A stretch of DNA of 12,264 bases, taken from NCBI GenBank assembly GCA_039182715.1, contig JBCDBY010000117.1:1-12264 (forward strand), read 5' to 3'. The stretch is from JBCDBY01 sp039182715. GTDB taxonomy: Bacteria; Planctomycetota; PLA2. Each line of letters starts with the position of its first letter. Within the stretch, counting starts at the first letter, position 1. Positions 1 to 7,324 of the stretch are shown piece after piece. The notes below the pieces were generated by a model that had not been told where the DNA came from, searched no databases, and saw nothing but the letters and a program-made list of their open reading frames with translations. The position numbers were made by a program, and so were the translations under genes.

Positions 1-6
1 AACTCG

Positions 7-80
7 TACGCCCGGGAGGACTCGAACCCCCAACCTTCTGGTCCGTAGCCAGACGCTCTATCCAATTGAGCTACGGGCGC
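7..80 (-). tRNA. tRNA-Arg (anticodon ACG)
   Basis: The reverse complement folds as a full cloverleaf. The acceptor GCGCCCG pairs with CGGGCGT (one terminal G-U), the D stem is GCTC/GAGC, the anticodon stem TCTGG/CCAGA encloses the loop CTACGGA, and the T stem GGGGG/CCTCC encloses TTCGAGT. The anticodon ACG (plus-strand 44-46) would be edited to ICG and read CGU/CGC/CGA arginine codons. The discriminator base is A at position 7, and the 3' CCA is not encoded, so it must be added after transcription. The gene is transcribed away from the ABC genes, with its own likely promoter just upstream (99-126). The fold is seen directly in the sequence; the inosine editing is general knowledge of bacterial tRNA-Arg(ACG). 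Confidence 0.97.
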
Positions 81-98
81 GTATCGGTGGAAACGGGG

Positions 99-126
99 AG
101 TGTACTTGGGGCCCCGGGGGTGTCAA
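99..126 (-). promoter_or_regulatory. Probable sigma70-type promoter of the tRNA-Arg gene
   Basis: On the minus strand an exact -35 hexamer TTGACA (126-121) is followed after 16 bases by TACACT (104-99), a four-of-six match to the -10 consensus. Transcription would begin about a dozen bases before the mature tRNA 5' end at position 80. The -35 box overlaps the TGA stop codon (125-123) of the upstream permease/protease gene. The spacer is GC-rich and contains GGGGCCCC. The hexamers are seen directly; promoter activity is inferred. Confidence 0.6.
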
Positions 127-2153
127 CGAACGCGGGCGGAGCGCTGGAAGTGCCAGACACTGACCGCCAAACCGAGCCCCGCAAGGAGGATTGCGAGCGG
201 GCTCGGGTTCGTCAGACCGGCCGCGATCTCCGGCGCGAGGTCGGCCGAGAAGATGGTTCCGTTGTAGACCATGTGGAACACGATCGGTGCGAGCACGGAG
301 CGCGTGCGGACGCCGATGTAGCCGAGCATGACGCCGGCGAGGAAGGTGCCGGGCAGCCGCACGAACTCGAGGTGCAGCAGCGAAAACAGCGCCGCCGAAA
401 GCAGGATGGCGCCCCGCTCGCCCCGCCGCGGCAGGAATGCGCTCAGCAGAAAGCCGCGGCACATCAGCTCCTCGCAGATCGGCGGAAGCACCGCGATCAG
501 GAAGAAGATGAGCGGCAGCGGGAGCTCGGTGAGGTACTGCGCGATCTCCTCGATGGACGACGGCTTGTCCGGCTGCGGCAGGAGGTTCGTCATCCCCAGC
601 ACGAGGATGAGCGTGCAGACCGCCGCCCCCACCACCGCGGGGAGCTGCGCCCAATCGAACGGACGCAGGCGCAGCGTCGCGGCCGGATCGAGCCGGAAGC
701 GCTTGATGAACAGAAGCGTCGGCACGAGGATCGCCGCCTGCGCGAGCACGAAGGCGAGCACGACGTCGACGCTCCCCTTGACGCCGCGCGACAGGAAGAA
801 CATGAGCGCCAGCCCCACGAAGAAGAGCAGGAACGCATGCTTCTCCTGCGGCAGGCCGCGTCGCGTCGAGTCGAGCAGCGTGGCGTCGTAGCTGGTTCCC
901 GAGCCGGTGCGGAAGAGCACCGACTCGCGCTTGAAGAGCTCGATCGCCACCTTGAGCGCGATGCCGGCGTACACGAAGGTCGCCGCGGTCGCCAACAGCG
1001 CGGGCCCGCTCGTCTCGCCGCCGAGCAGCATCGCCTTGACGAGCAGCACGACGTTGGCGACCGGCACCAGCGCGAGCCCGTACCCGATCTCGATGTTCGG
1101 CAGCAGGCCGACCAGCGCGAGCGGGCTGGCGACGAGGAAGAGCGGCGACAGGTAGTGCTGCCCCTCCTTGTAGCTGGTCGCAAACGAGCTGAGCGCGAGC
1201 GCGACCGCGCTGAAGAGCGCCGAGGTCGGCACGAGGATGACCATCACCGCCAGAATCGCGCTGGGCGGCATGGCGAACTCGATGCGTCCCGCGCCCGCCA
1301 TGCCGGCGAGTTTGGAGAAGGTCAGACCCATCACCGCGAGATTCAGCAGCGCCGTGACCATCGCGATGACCCAGATCGTCACGAACTTGCCGAGCACGAT
1401 CTCGCTGCGCGTCACCGGCGCGACGAGCAGCGTCTCCATGGTGCCGCGTTCCTTCTCGCCGGCGGCGAGGTCGACCGCGGGATAAAAGGCGCCGGTCAGC
1501 GCCATGATGACGATCAGGAGGCCGAGCATGGGCGCAAAGGAGTAGGCGCCCTTCTGGCTCTTGCTGGCAACCTCTTCGCGCGCGAGCTCCACCGGCCGCT
1601 CGGCGAAGACGAGCCGTTCCGCCTCGTCGGGGTACTTCGTGCGGAGCGCCTCGCGCTTCTGGTCGGCAAACTCGCGCAGCGCGCCCTGCACCTTGCCGCG
1701 CGCGGTCCGGCTCTCCTCGTTGGTCGGATCGTCGACGAGCAGCGCGCCGGCCTGCCGCCCGGCATCGAGCGCGCCGGTGAAGCCGTCGTCAAGCAGCAGA
1801 ACCGCCGCCAGCTTCGCCTCGACGAGCGCGCGCTTCAGCTCCGCGCGGCGCTCGTCGGTCGGTTCGGCGCGCAGCTGTTCGATCCCGTCCCGCAGGCCGT
1901 CCGGCGCCTCGGTGACCGGCTCGAGCGCGTGGTCGCGCAGCAGCTCGACCACCTGTTCGTCCCCCTCGACGTAGATGCGCTGACGCTGTTCGGAGAGATT
2001 CGACTGCGTCGCCGAGATGACCTGGGTCAGCCCGAGCAGCAGCGCCGGGTAGAGCAGCAGCGGCAACACCAGCGCCACGAACAGCGTCCGCCGGTCGCGG
2101 AGCGTGTCGAGCAGCTCCTTTTTGCAGATGAGCTTTACGAGGCCGCTTCGCAT
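123..2153 (-). CDS. NatB-type ABC-2 permease fused to a CPBP intramembrane protease
   Basis: This 676-residue inner-membrane protein joins two known modules. The N-terminal half resembles NatB-type ABC-2 export permeases: one membrane segment near residues 24-45, an extracytoplasmic stretch to about 200, then a membrane bundle from about 205 to 400 that starts with the family motif GEKERGTMETLL (232-243). The C-terminal half (about 435-670) is a CPBP/Rce1-like protease domain with all three expected motifs: EELMCR (561-566), F590xxxH594 and H627xxxN631. These residues bind metal and catalyse cleavage in the family. The ATG overlaps the upstream ATPase gene by 19 bases, so the two proteins are almost certainly co-translated partners. 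The exported substrate and protease target are unknown; Na+ export is only the NatAB precedent. The same fusion exists in other bacteria. No Shine-Dalgarno sequence is evident, which fits translational coupling. Confidence 0.93.
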   Translation of the reverse strand: MRSGLVKLICKKELLDTLRDRRTLFVALVLPLLLYPALLLGLTQVISATQSNLSEQRQRIYVEGDEQVVELLRDHALEPVTEAPDGLRDGIEQLRAEPTDERRAELKRALVEAKLAAVLLLDDGFTGALDAGRQAGALLVDDPTNEESRTARGKVQGALREFADQKREALRTKYPDEAERLVFAERPVELAREEVASKSQKGAYSFAPMLGLLIVIMALTGAFYPAVDLAAGEKERGTMETLLVAPVTRSEIVLGKFVTIWVIAMVTALLNLAVMGLTFSKLAGMAGAGRIEFAMPPSAILAVMVILVPTSALFSAVALALSSFATSYKEGQHYLSPLFLVASPLALVGLLPNIEIGYGLALVPVANVVLLVKAMLLGGETSGPALLATAATFVYAGIALKVAIELFKRESVLFRTGSGTSYDATLLDSTRRGLPQEKHAFLLFFVGLALMFFLSRGVKGSVDVVLAFVLAQAAILVPTLLFIKRFRLDPAATLRLRPFDWAQLPAVVGAAVCTLILVLGMTNLLPQPDKPSSIEEIAQYLTELPLPLIFFLIAVLPPICEELMCRGFLLSAFLPRRGERGAILLSAALFSLLHLEFVRLPGTFLAGVMLGYIGVRTRSVLAPIVFHMVYNGTIFSADLAPEIAAGLTNPSPLAILLAGLGLAVSVWHFQRSARVR

Positions 2154-2884
2154 GCGTCGATCCGCTGGAAGAAGAGCTCCTCGATCGAATCGGTGCCGGC
2201 GCGCGCCTTCACCTCGTCGACCGGGCCCATCTCGAGCAGCTTGCCCTTGTGCAGGATGGCCACGTCGTCACAGAGCTTCTCCATCTCCGCGACGATGTGT
2301 GTGGAAAGGATGACCGTCTTGCCGCGGTCGCGGCAGCCCGCGATGAACTCGACGACCGTGCGCGCGACGAGGATGTCGAGCGAGGTCGTCGGCTCATCGA
2401 AGACGAGGACCGGGGGGTCGTGCACGATCGTCCGGGCCAGCGAGACCTTCTGGCGCATGCCGGCCGAGAGCCGGCCGTTCGGCGTATCGGCGAACTCGTG
2501 CATGTCGAGCAGGTCGAAGAGATCCTCCGTACGCTGCTCGAGCGCGACGCCCTCGATGCCGTAGAGGCTGCCGAAGTAGCGGATCATCTCGCGCGGCGTG
2601 AGCCGCTCGTAGATGCCGGTCGTGCCGGTGCAGAAGCCGAGCCGCGCCCGCGCCTGGTCCGGACGCTCGACCACGTCGATCCCGTCGATGCGCGCCTGGC
2701 CATGCGTCGGCTGCAGCGTGGTCGACAGAATGCGCAGCGTGGTGGTCTTGCCCGCCCCGTTGGGACCGAGCAGCCCGAAGATGCGCCCGGGCCGGCAGAC
2801 GAAGGTCACCTCGTCCACGGCGCGGAATTCCCCCCCGCGCTTCGGATCGTGAAAGATCTTGGTCAGCCCCGACGCCTCGATCAT
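2135..2884 (-). CDS. NatA-like ABC transporter ATP-binding protein
   Basis: This 249-residue cytoplasmic ATPase should energise the permease encoded immediately downstream. Visible motifs are Walker A GPNGAGKT (40-47), signature LSAGMRQK (139-146), Walker B VLVFDEP (159-165), D-loop SLD (168-170) and switch histidine H196. At the usual Q-loop position the sequence is GFCTGTTGIYERLT (83-96) with no glutamine; this TGTTG variant is common in NatA-like ATPases and need not mean loss of function. The N-terminus MIEASGLTKIF is the normal family start, and the length is typical. The gene ends in TAA inside the start of the permease gene. It is divergent from argG across a 177-base gap. A GATAAA element lies just upstream, but no paired -35 box or clear ribosome binding site was found. 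ATPase assignment is secure; the substrate is not. Confidence 0.95.
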   Translation of the reverse strand: MIEASGLTKIFHDPKRGGEFRAVDEVTFVCRPGRIFGLLGPNGAGKTTTLRILSTTLQPTHGQARIDGIDVVERPDQARARLGFCTGTTGIYERLTPREMIRYFGSLYGIEGVALEQRTEDLFDLLDMHEFADTPNGRLSAGMRQKVSLARTIVHDPPVLVFDEPTTSLDILVARTVVEFIAGCRDRGKTVILSTHIVAEMEKLCDDVAILHKGKLLEMGPVDEVKARAGTDSIEELFFQRIDACEAAS

Positions 2885-3061
2885 GAAGAGGGTGTTTTAT
2901 CGGCGGATGGCGACGGAGCAAGAGAGCCAGCGGCCCGGAGCCATGGGCGAGGGGCAAAACGAGTCTCGAGCGCCCGGCCCGCTCGCCCCTGGCCCCCCAG
3001 CTCCTAGCCCCTAGCCCCCCTGCGTGCTAACCTCGCCCGTTTCCCATGGAGCCTGCTCGCG
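2885..3061. other. Divergent intergenic region between the ABC genes and argG
   Basis: This is the only sizeable non-coding gap left of the arginine operon, and it must carry the leaders of both divergent units. It contains a 6-bp inverted repeat, CGAGCG (2967-2972) and CGCTCG (2980-2985), and a C-rich tract with period-7 CCTAGCCC repeats (3003-3017). GGAG at 3048-3051 is a reasonable ribosome binding site 10 bases before the argG ATG. TGCTAACCT (3025-3033) loosely resembles an extended -10, but no convincing -35, ARG box, attenuator or riboswitch was found. Confidence 0.7.
2986..3020 (-). other. Potential G-quadruplex motif upstream of argG
   Basis: On the minus strand there are four G-tracts of 6, 4, 6 and 4 bases (opposite 3015-3020, 3008-3011, 2993-2998 and 2986-2989), separated by loops of 3, 9 and 3 bases. 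This fits a relaxed quadruplex pattern on the template strand of the arginine operon, roughly 42-76 bases before the argG start. Sequence potential only; folding or function is not shown. Confidence 0.4.
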
Positions 3062-4252
3062 ATGTCCCTGGCCGCACTCGCCTTTTCCGGAGGTCTCGAC
3101 ACCTCCTATGCGGTCCTCGCGCTGAAGCGCGAGGGGTATGACGTCGTCACCGTCACGGTCGATACCGGCGGATTCACCCCCGAAGAGCTCACATCGATCG
3201 AGGCGCGCGCCCGCGCCGTCGGCGCCACCGACCACGTCACCATCGACGGCCGCGAGGCCGTCTACGACCGCTTCTTCCGCTACCTCATCCAGGGCAACGT
3301 CCTGCGCGGCCGCGTCTACCCGGTCGCCGTCGGGGCGGAGCGCTTCGTCCAGGCGGAAGGCCTGATCGACGCCGCCCGCGCACACGGCGCCACCGCCGCG
3401 GCCCATGGCTGCACGGCCGCCGGCAACGACCAGGTCCGCTTCGACGTGGCCTGGCGCGCGCTCGCGCCCGACCTGGAGATTCTCGCGCCGGTGCGGGACC
3501 GCGAGGTCGCCCGCGCCGAGTCGACCCGCGCGCTGCAGGAGGCGGGCGTCTCGGTCCCGGCCAAGACGACGCGCTACTCGATCAACGCGGGCCTCGTCGG
3601 CACGACGGTCGGGGGCGGCGAAACGCACGACCCGTGGGAGACGATTCCCGAGGAAGCGTTCGCCGAGGCGGGCTCGACGCTCGACCCCGACGCGCCCGAG
3701 CAGGTCGTCGTGATCGGCTTCGAGCGCGGCCTGCCGGTGGCGCTCGACGGCAAGGCGAAGGAGCCGCTGGCGCTCATTGCGGAGCTCGACGCGCGCGCGC
3801 GGCCGCTCGGCATCGGACGCGGCGTGCACGTCGGCGACACGATCCTCGGCATCAAGGGCCGCATCGGCTTCGTGGCGCCCGCCGCCACGGTGCTGATTCG
3901 CGCGCATCACGAGCTGGAGAAGCTCGTGCTCACCAAGCGCCAGGCGCGCTTCAAGGACGATGCCGGCGCCCACTACGGCGACCTGCTCCACGAGGGCCTC
4001 TACCTCGATCCCGTCTGCCGCGACCTCGAAGCGCTCCTTGACAGTTCGCAAGAGCGCGTGACCGGCGATGTGCGCGTGCATCTGCGCCGCGGCACCTTCG
4101 CCGTCCTCGGCGCGCGCTCGCCCCATAGCCTGGTGCGCGGCGGTGCCGTCTACGGCGAGGAATCGGCCCTCTGGACCGGCGACGACGCGCGCGGCTTCGC
4201 GCGCATCTACGGTCTGCCCTCCCGGATCGCGCGGCAGGAGAACGACTCGTGA
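3062..4252 (+). CDS. argG: Argininosuccinate synthase
   Basis: ArgG joins citrulline and aspartate, using ATP (to AMP and PPi), to form argininosuccinate in the cytoplasm. The 396-residue length is typical. The N-terminal ATP-pyrophosphatase loop AFSGGLDTS (7-15) is intact. Two further family motifs follow: AHGCTAAGNDQVRFD (114-128), which binds citrulline and aspartate, and YSINAGLVGTTVGGGE (172-187). The VDTGGFTPEEL segment (33-43) and the GNDQ context look like the Bacteroidota-type branch rather than the E. coli type. The ATG at 3062 has GGAG ten bases upstream and gives the expected MSLAALAFSGG start. It is the first gene of the operon and overlaps orfX by 4 bases, so regulation is expected to act upstream of it. 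The enzyme is assigned with high confidence; the branch affinity is from recalled family sequences. Confidence 0.97.
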   Translation: MSLAALAFSGGLDTSYAVLALKREGYDVVTVTVDTGGFTPEELTSIEARARAVGATDHVTIDGREAVYDRFFRYLIQGNVLRGRVYPVAVGAERFVQAEGLIDAARAHGATAAAHGCTAAGNDQVRFDVAWRALAPDLEILAPVRDREVARAESTRALQEAGVSVPAKTTRYSINAGLVGTTVGGGETHDPWETIPEEAFAEAGSTLDPDAPEQVVVIGFERGLPVALDGKAKEPLALIAELDARARPLGIGRGVHVGDTILGIKGRIGFVAPAATVLIRAHHELEKLVLTKRQARFKDDAGAHYGDLLHEGLYLDPVCRDLEALLDSSQERVTGDVRVHLRRGTFAVLGARSPHSLVRGGAVYGEESALWTGDDARGFARIYGLPSRIARQENDS

Positions 4253-5271
4253 AGATCCACGCGCACAAGATCGCCTCGTCGGCCTATCGCATGGAGCTCG
4301 GCCACGAGGTCGAGTACTCGCGCCGCGTCGAGGCGCGCACCGGCCAGCTGGTCGTCGTGCGCGCACTCGAGGAGAAGCGCGTCTACGACGTGCTCGAACT
4401 TGCCACCGGGCGCCTCGCGCACATCTCGAAGGGCGACGTGCTCGTCGGCGCGCTCGGATCGCGCGCGGCGCTCGCCGGCTTCGTCGGCCGCGTGCCCGAA
4501 CGCATCAAGGCGGGCGACGTGCTGCACGTGCTCAACCTCGGCGGCGTCATCGGCGAGTGCATCTCGAACAACCAGGACGTGGGAAAGCCGCTGCAGGTCG
4601 AGATGATCGGCGGCGTCACCCGCGGGGGCGAGCCGATCAACATTCGCGACGGCGCCATTCCGCCCGCGACCTCGCTCACCATGAGCGCGCCGCTCGTGCT
4701 GGTCTCCGGCACCTGCATGGATTCGGGCAAGACGCGCGCGGCCACCGAGATCATCTTCCACCTGACGCAACGCGGCTACCGCGTGGGCGCCGCCAAGCTC
4801 ACCGGCGTGGCCGCCCAGCGCGACCCGCTCGGCATGATGGACCACGGCGCCTTCGAGGCGCTCAGCTTCCTCGACTGCGGCGTCCCGAGCACCTCCGACT
4901 GCGAGGATCTGCCGCAGGTCGCCAAGGCGGTGCTCAACCAGCTCTGCGTCGACGGCGCCGACGTCGTCGTCGCCGAGACGGGCGACGGCATCATCGGCAG
5001 CTACGGGGTGCGCCGCCTGCTCGAGGACGAGGAGATCCGCGCCGCGGCGAAGTGCCACGTGCTGACCGCCAACGACCTCGTGGCGGCGTGGGGCGCGAAG
5101 AAGCTGATGGAAGACGAGCTCGGTCTCAAGATCGGCGTCATGGCCGGCCCCGCCACCGACAACGAAGTCGGCGTGCGCTACGTCGAAGACCAGCTCGGCA
5201 TCGTCGCCGCCAACGCGCGCACGAACGGCAAGCGGCTGGTCGACGCGGTGGAGGAAGTGACGCTCTCGTGA
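4249..5271 (+). CDS. P-loop protein of unknown function in the arginine operon (orfX; DTBS/DUF1611-like)
   Basis: This 340-residue protein is not one of the recognised arginine enzymes. Residues 1 to about 145 form a glycine- and beta-rich domain with KGDVLVGALG (61-70) and KAGDVLHVLNLGGVIGE (87-103). From about 148 there is a P-loop domain: Walker A-like GTCMDSGKT (154-162), AAKLTG (181-186) and VVAETGDGIIG (240-250). These fall where dethiobiotin synthetase has GTDTxxGKT, KPVxTG and VEGAGG, so a SIMIBI-class NTPase or CO2/acyl-activating fold is likely. The layout also recalls DUF1611, which includes a D-glutamate N-acetyltransferase (DgcN), but the N-terminal half looks different. The GTG start makes a 4-base overlap with argG, and its 3' end overlaps argC by 4 bases, so it is an integral operon member. 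No signal peptide or membrane segment is seen. Function unknown; a role in making N-acylglutamate is a hypothesis. Confidence 0.9.
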   Translation: MKIHAHKIASSAYRMELGHEVEYSRRVEARTGQLVVVRALEEKRVYDVLELATGRLAHISKGDVLVGALGSRAALAGFVGRVPERIKAGDVLHVLNLGGVIGECISNNQDVGKPLQVEMIGGVTRGGEPINIRDGAIPPATSLTMSAPLVLVSGTCMDSGKTRAATEIIFHLTQRGYRVGAAKLTGVAAQRDPLGMMDHGAFEALSFLDCGVPSTSDCEDLPQVAKAVLNQLCVDGADVVVAETGDGIIGSYGVRRLLEDEEIRAAAKCHVLTANDLVAAWGAKKLMEDELGLKIGVMAGPATDNEVGVRYVEDQLGIVAANARTNGKRLVDAVEEVTLS

Positions 5272-6200
5272 GCATCCCCGTTGCGATCTACGGCGCGACC
5301 GGCTACGGAGGCCAGGAGCTGCTGCGACTGCTCGCGGGCCACCCGGAGTTCGTCGTCGCCGCGGCGCTGTCGCGCGGGCAGGCGGGCGTCGCCGTCGAGC
5401 GGGTGCACCCGCAGCTCGCGGGCTTCTACCCCGACCTGGAGTTCACCTCGCCGGAGGCGCCTCTCCCCCACGCGATCGAGACGGTCTTCCTCGCCGTTCC
5501 GCACGGCACCGCCCGGGAGATCGCGGAAACGCTCGGGGACCGGCGCGTCGTCGATCTCTCCCGCGACCATCGCGACACGTGGACCTACGGTCTCACGGAA
5601 ACTGCGCGCGAGCAGGTGAAGCAGTCGAGGCGCGTGGCCAACCCCGGCTGCTTCGCGACGGGCGCCCTGCTCGCGCTCACGCCGCTGACGGAGTTCCTGC
5701 ACGGCGACATCACGCTGGCGCAGACCACGGGCTCGTCGGGCTCGGGTGCGCACGCCAAGGCGGGCACGCACCATCCCGAGCGCATGCAGGACCAGCGCGC
5801 CTACAAGGTGCTCACGCACCAGCACGAGCCCGAGGTCGTCCGCGAGCTGACGCGTCTCGGGGCGCACGACTTCGAGATCGGGATGATCCCGCAGAGCGGC
5901 CCCTTCGCGCGCGGCATCTTCACCGTCGCGCATCTGCGCGTGCCCGAGGACGTGGACGTCGCCGCACGCTACGGCGGCGAGCGATTCGTGCGGGTCCGCG
6001 AGGGCACGCCCGCGCTGCGTCACGTCGCGCGCACCAACTTCTGCGACGTCGCGGTGCACCGCCGCGGCGAGCGCGTGGTCGTGCTCTCGGCGATCGACAA
6101 CCTCGTCAAGGGCATGGCGGGCCAGGCGATCCAGAACCTCAACCTGATGTGCGGGCTCGAGGAGTCGACCGGCCTGCTGGCGCCGGGAGCGAACCCGTGA
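5268..6200 (+). CDS. argC: N-acyl-gamma-glutamyl-phosphate reductase
   Basis: ArgC reduces N-acylglutamyl phosphate with NADPH to the semialdehyde. The GTG at 5268 gives a 310-residue protein beginning with a Rossmann dinucleotide-binding motif, GATGYGG (9-15). This is the correct start: the same frame is open far upstream, but that extension is arginine-rich and runs antigenically unlike any ArgC through argG and orfX. The catalytic cysteine is C128 in NPGCFATG (125-132). DLSRDHR (96-102) corresponds to the usual DLSxDFR, with His in place of Phe. KGMAGQAIQNLN (281-292) is the standard C-terminal NADP/dimer motif. Start and stop overlap the flanking genes by 4 bases each (GTGA). The length is slightly short for the family. 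Whether the substrate carries an acetyl or a succinyl group cannot be told from this protein. Confidence 0.95.
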   Translation: MSIPVAIYGATGYGGQELLRLLAGHPEFVVAAALSRGQAGVAVERVHPQLAGFYPDLEFTSPEAPLPHAIETVFLAVPHGTAREIAETLGDRRVVDLSRDHRDTWTYGLTETAREQVKQSRRVANPGCFATGALLALTPLTEFLHGDITLAQTTGSSGSGAHAKAGTHHPERMQDQRAYKVLTHQHEPEVVRELTRLGAHDFEIGMIPQSGPFARGIFTVAHLRVPEDVDVAARYGGERFVRVREGTPALRHVARTNFCDVAVHRRGERVVVLSAIDNLVKGMAGQAIQNLNLMCGLEESTGLLAPGANP

Positions 6201-7324
6201 ACCGCGAGGAGGTCGTGCGCGACGCCGAGCGCTTCGAGTTGCCGACCTACAAGCGCGTCGACATCGTCGCGGAGCGCGGCGAGGGCTGCTGGATCCACGA
6301 CGCCGGCGGACGCAAGTACCTCGACCTCTACGGCGGCCATGCCGTCACGCTGCTGGGCCACTCCCCCACGCGTCTGGCCGACGCGATCGCGGAGCAGGCC
6401 CACACGATGTTCTTCTACTCGAACGTCGTGCACTGCCCCTCGCGCGTGCGTGCGGCGAAGCTGCTGGCGGAGCTCTCGCCCTTCGACGACGCGAAGGTCT
6501 TCTTCTGCAACTCCGGGGCGGAAGCGAACGAGACCGCGCTCAAGATGGCGCGCAAGGTGACCGGCCGGCAGCGGGTGCTGGTGTACGACAAGGGCTTTCA
6601 CGGCCGCACGCTCGGCGCGCTCGCGGCGAGCGACCTCGGCCCGCGCGCCGCGCAGTCCGACGCGCTGCTGCCCCCCGAGCAGGCCTACCACCTCGGCACG
6701 TGGGGCGAGCTACCCGACGCGAGCTTCGCGGCGGTGCTCGTGGAGCCGATCCAGTCGATGGGCGGCATGCGCACGATCAACTTCGCCGCGGAGCTGCGCG
6801 CGCGTTGCGACGAGACCGGCACGCTGCTCATCCACGACGAGGTGCAGACCGCGCCCGCGCGCACGGGCGACTGGTTCTTCTCCGAGGTGAAGCCCGACCT
6901 GATCACCACCGCAAAGGGCATCGCCAGCGGATTCCCGGCGGGCGTCGTGATCGCGAGCGGCGCGGTGGCCGGCAGCGTCGAGATCGGCGACCAGGGCACG
7001 ACCTTCGGCGGCGGTCCCATGGCGGCGACGGCGATCGAGACCAACCTGACGATCCTGCGCGAGATGGACGCGCCGGCGCGCGCGCTGGCCATCGAGGCGC
7101 AGGTGCGCCAGGCGTTGCCCGACGCCGAGGTGCGCGGACGCGGTTCGCTGCTCGGCATCGTCGGCCCCGGCCCCGAAGCGGTCGCGAGGCTGCGCGAGGA
7201 GTTCGGCGTCCTGGTCGGCGGCTGCCCCGGCGACAAGCGCGTGCTGCGGCTCATGCCGCCCTTGATCATCACCGACGACGAGCTGGCCATCGGCCTCGAC
7301 GCCATTCGGAGCGTGCTGGCATGA
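6197..7324 (+). CDS. argD: N-acylornithine aminotransferase (ArgD-type, PLP)
   Basis: This class III, PLP-dependent aminotransferase should transfer an amino group from glutamate to N-acylglutamate semialdehyde, giving N-acylornithine. The GTG at 6197 yields 375 residues, a little shorter than the usual 390-400. Visible motifs are NSGAEANETALKMAR (105-119) for the phosphate-binding region, F134-H135 stacking on the cofactor, D214 in IHDEVQT, which contacts the pyridine nitrogen, and the Schiff-base lysine K240 in TTAKGIASGFP. The segment after DEVQT reads APARTGDWF where most ArgD proteins have GxGRTG. RLMPPLIIT (351-359) carries the C-terminal substrate-carboxylate arginine. It overlaps argC and argF' by 4 bases each. 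Its position between argC and argF' supports ArgD over related aminotransferases, although some class III enzymes have broad specificity. Confidence 0.93.
   Translation: MNREEVVRDAERFELPTYKRVDIVAERGEGCWIHDAGGRKYLDLYGGHAVTLLGHSPTRLADAIAEQAHTMFFYSNVVHCPSRVRAAKLLAELSPFDDAKVFFCNSGAEANETALKMARKVTGRQRVLVYDKGFHGRTLGALAASDLGPRAAQSDALLPPEQAYHLGTWGELPDASFAAVLVEPIQSMGGMRTINFAAELRARCDETGTLLIHDEVQTAPARTGDWFFSEVKPDLITTAKGIASGFPAGVVIASGAVAGSVEIGDQGTTFGGGPMAATAIETNLTILREMDAPARALAIEAQVRQALPDAEVRGRGSLLGIVGPGPEAVARLREEFGVLVGGCPGDKRVLRLMPPLIITDDELAIGLDAIRSVLA

Noticed and set aside
66..2564. 832-codon plus-strand open frame opposite the ABC genes
   Set aside because: It is antisense to two genes with full motifs, its composition is Arg/Glu/His/Gln-rich without domains, and long antisense frames are expected in GC-rich DNA.
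2856..2925. Promoter for the ABC genes (GATAAA with TTGCTC upstream)
   Set aside because: The spacing is about 14 bases and the -35 match is poor, so not supportable as a promoter call.
3011..4366. 451-codon minus-strand open frame opposite argG
   Set aside because: Antisense shadow of an enzyme gene with intact catalytic motifs; no recognisable protein features.
4068..5267. In-frame upstream extension of argC (and a similar one for argD from 5579)
   Set aside because: The extensions overlap argG/orfX and argC in another frame and are Arg-rich nonsense; the GTG starts at 5268 and 6197 fit the family N-termini and the GTGA overlaps.
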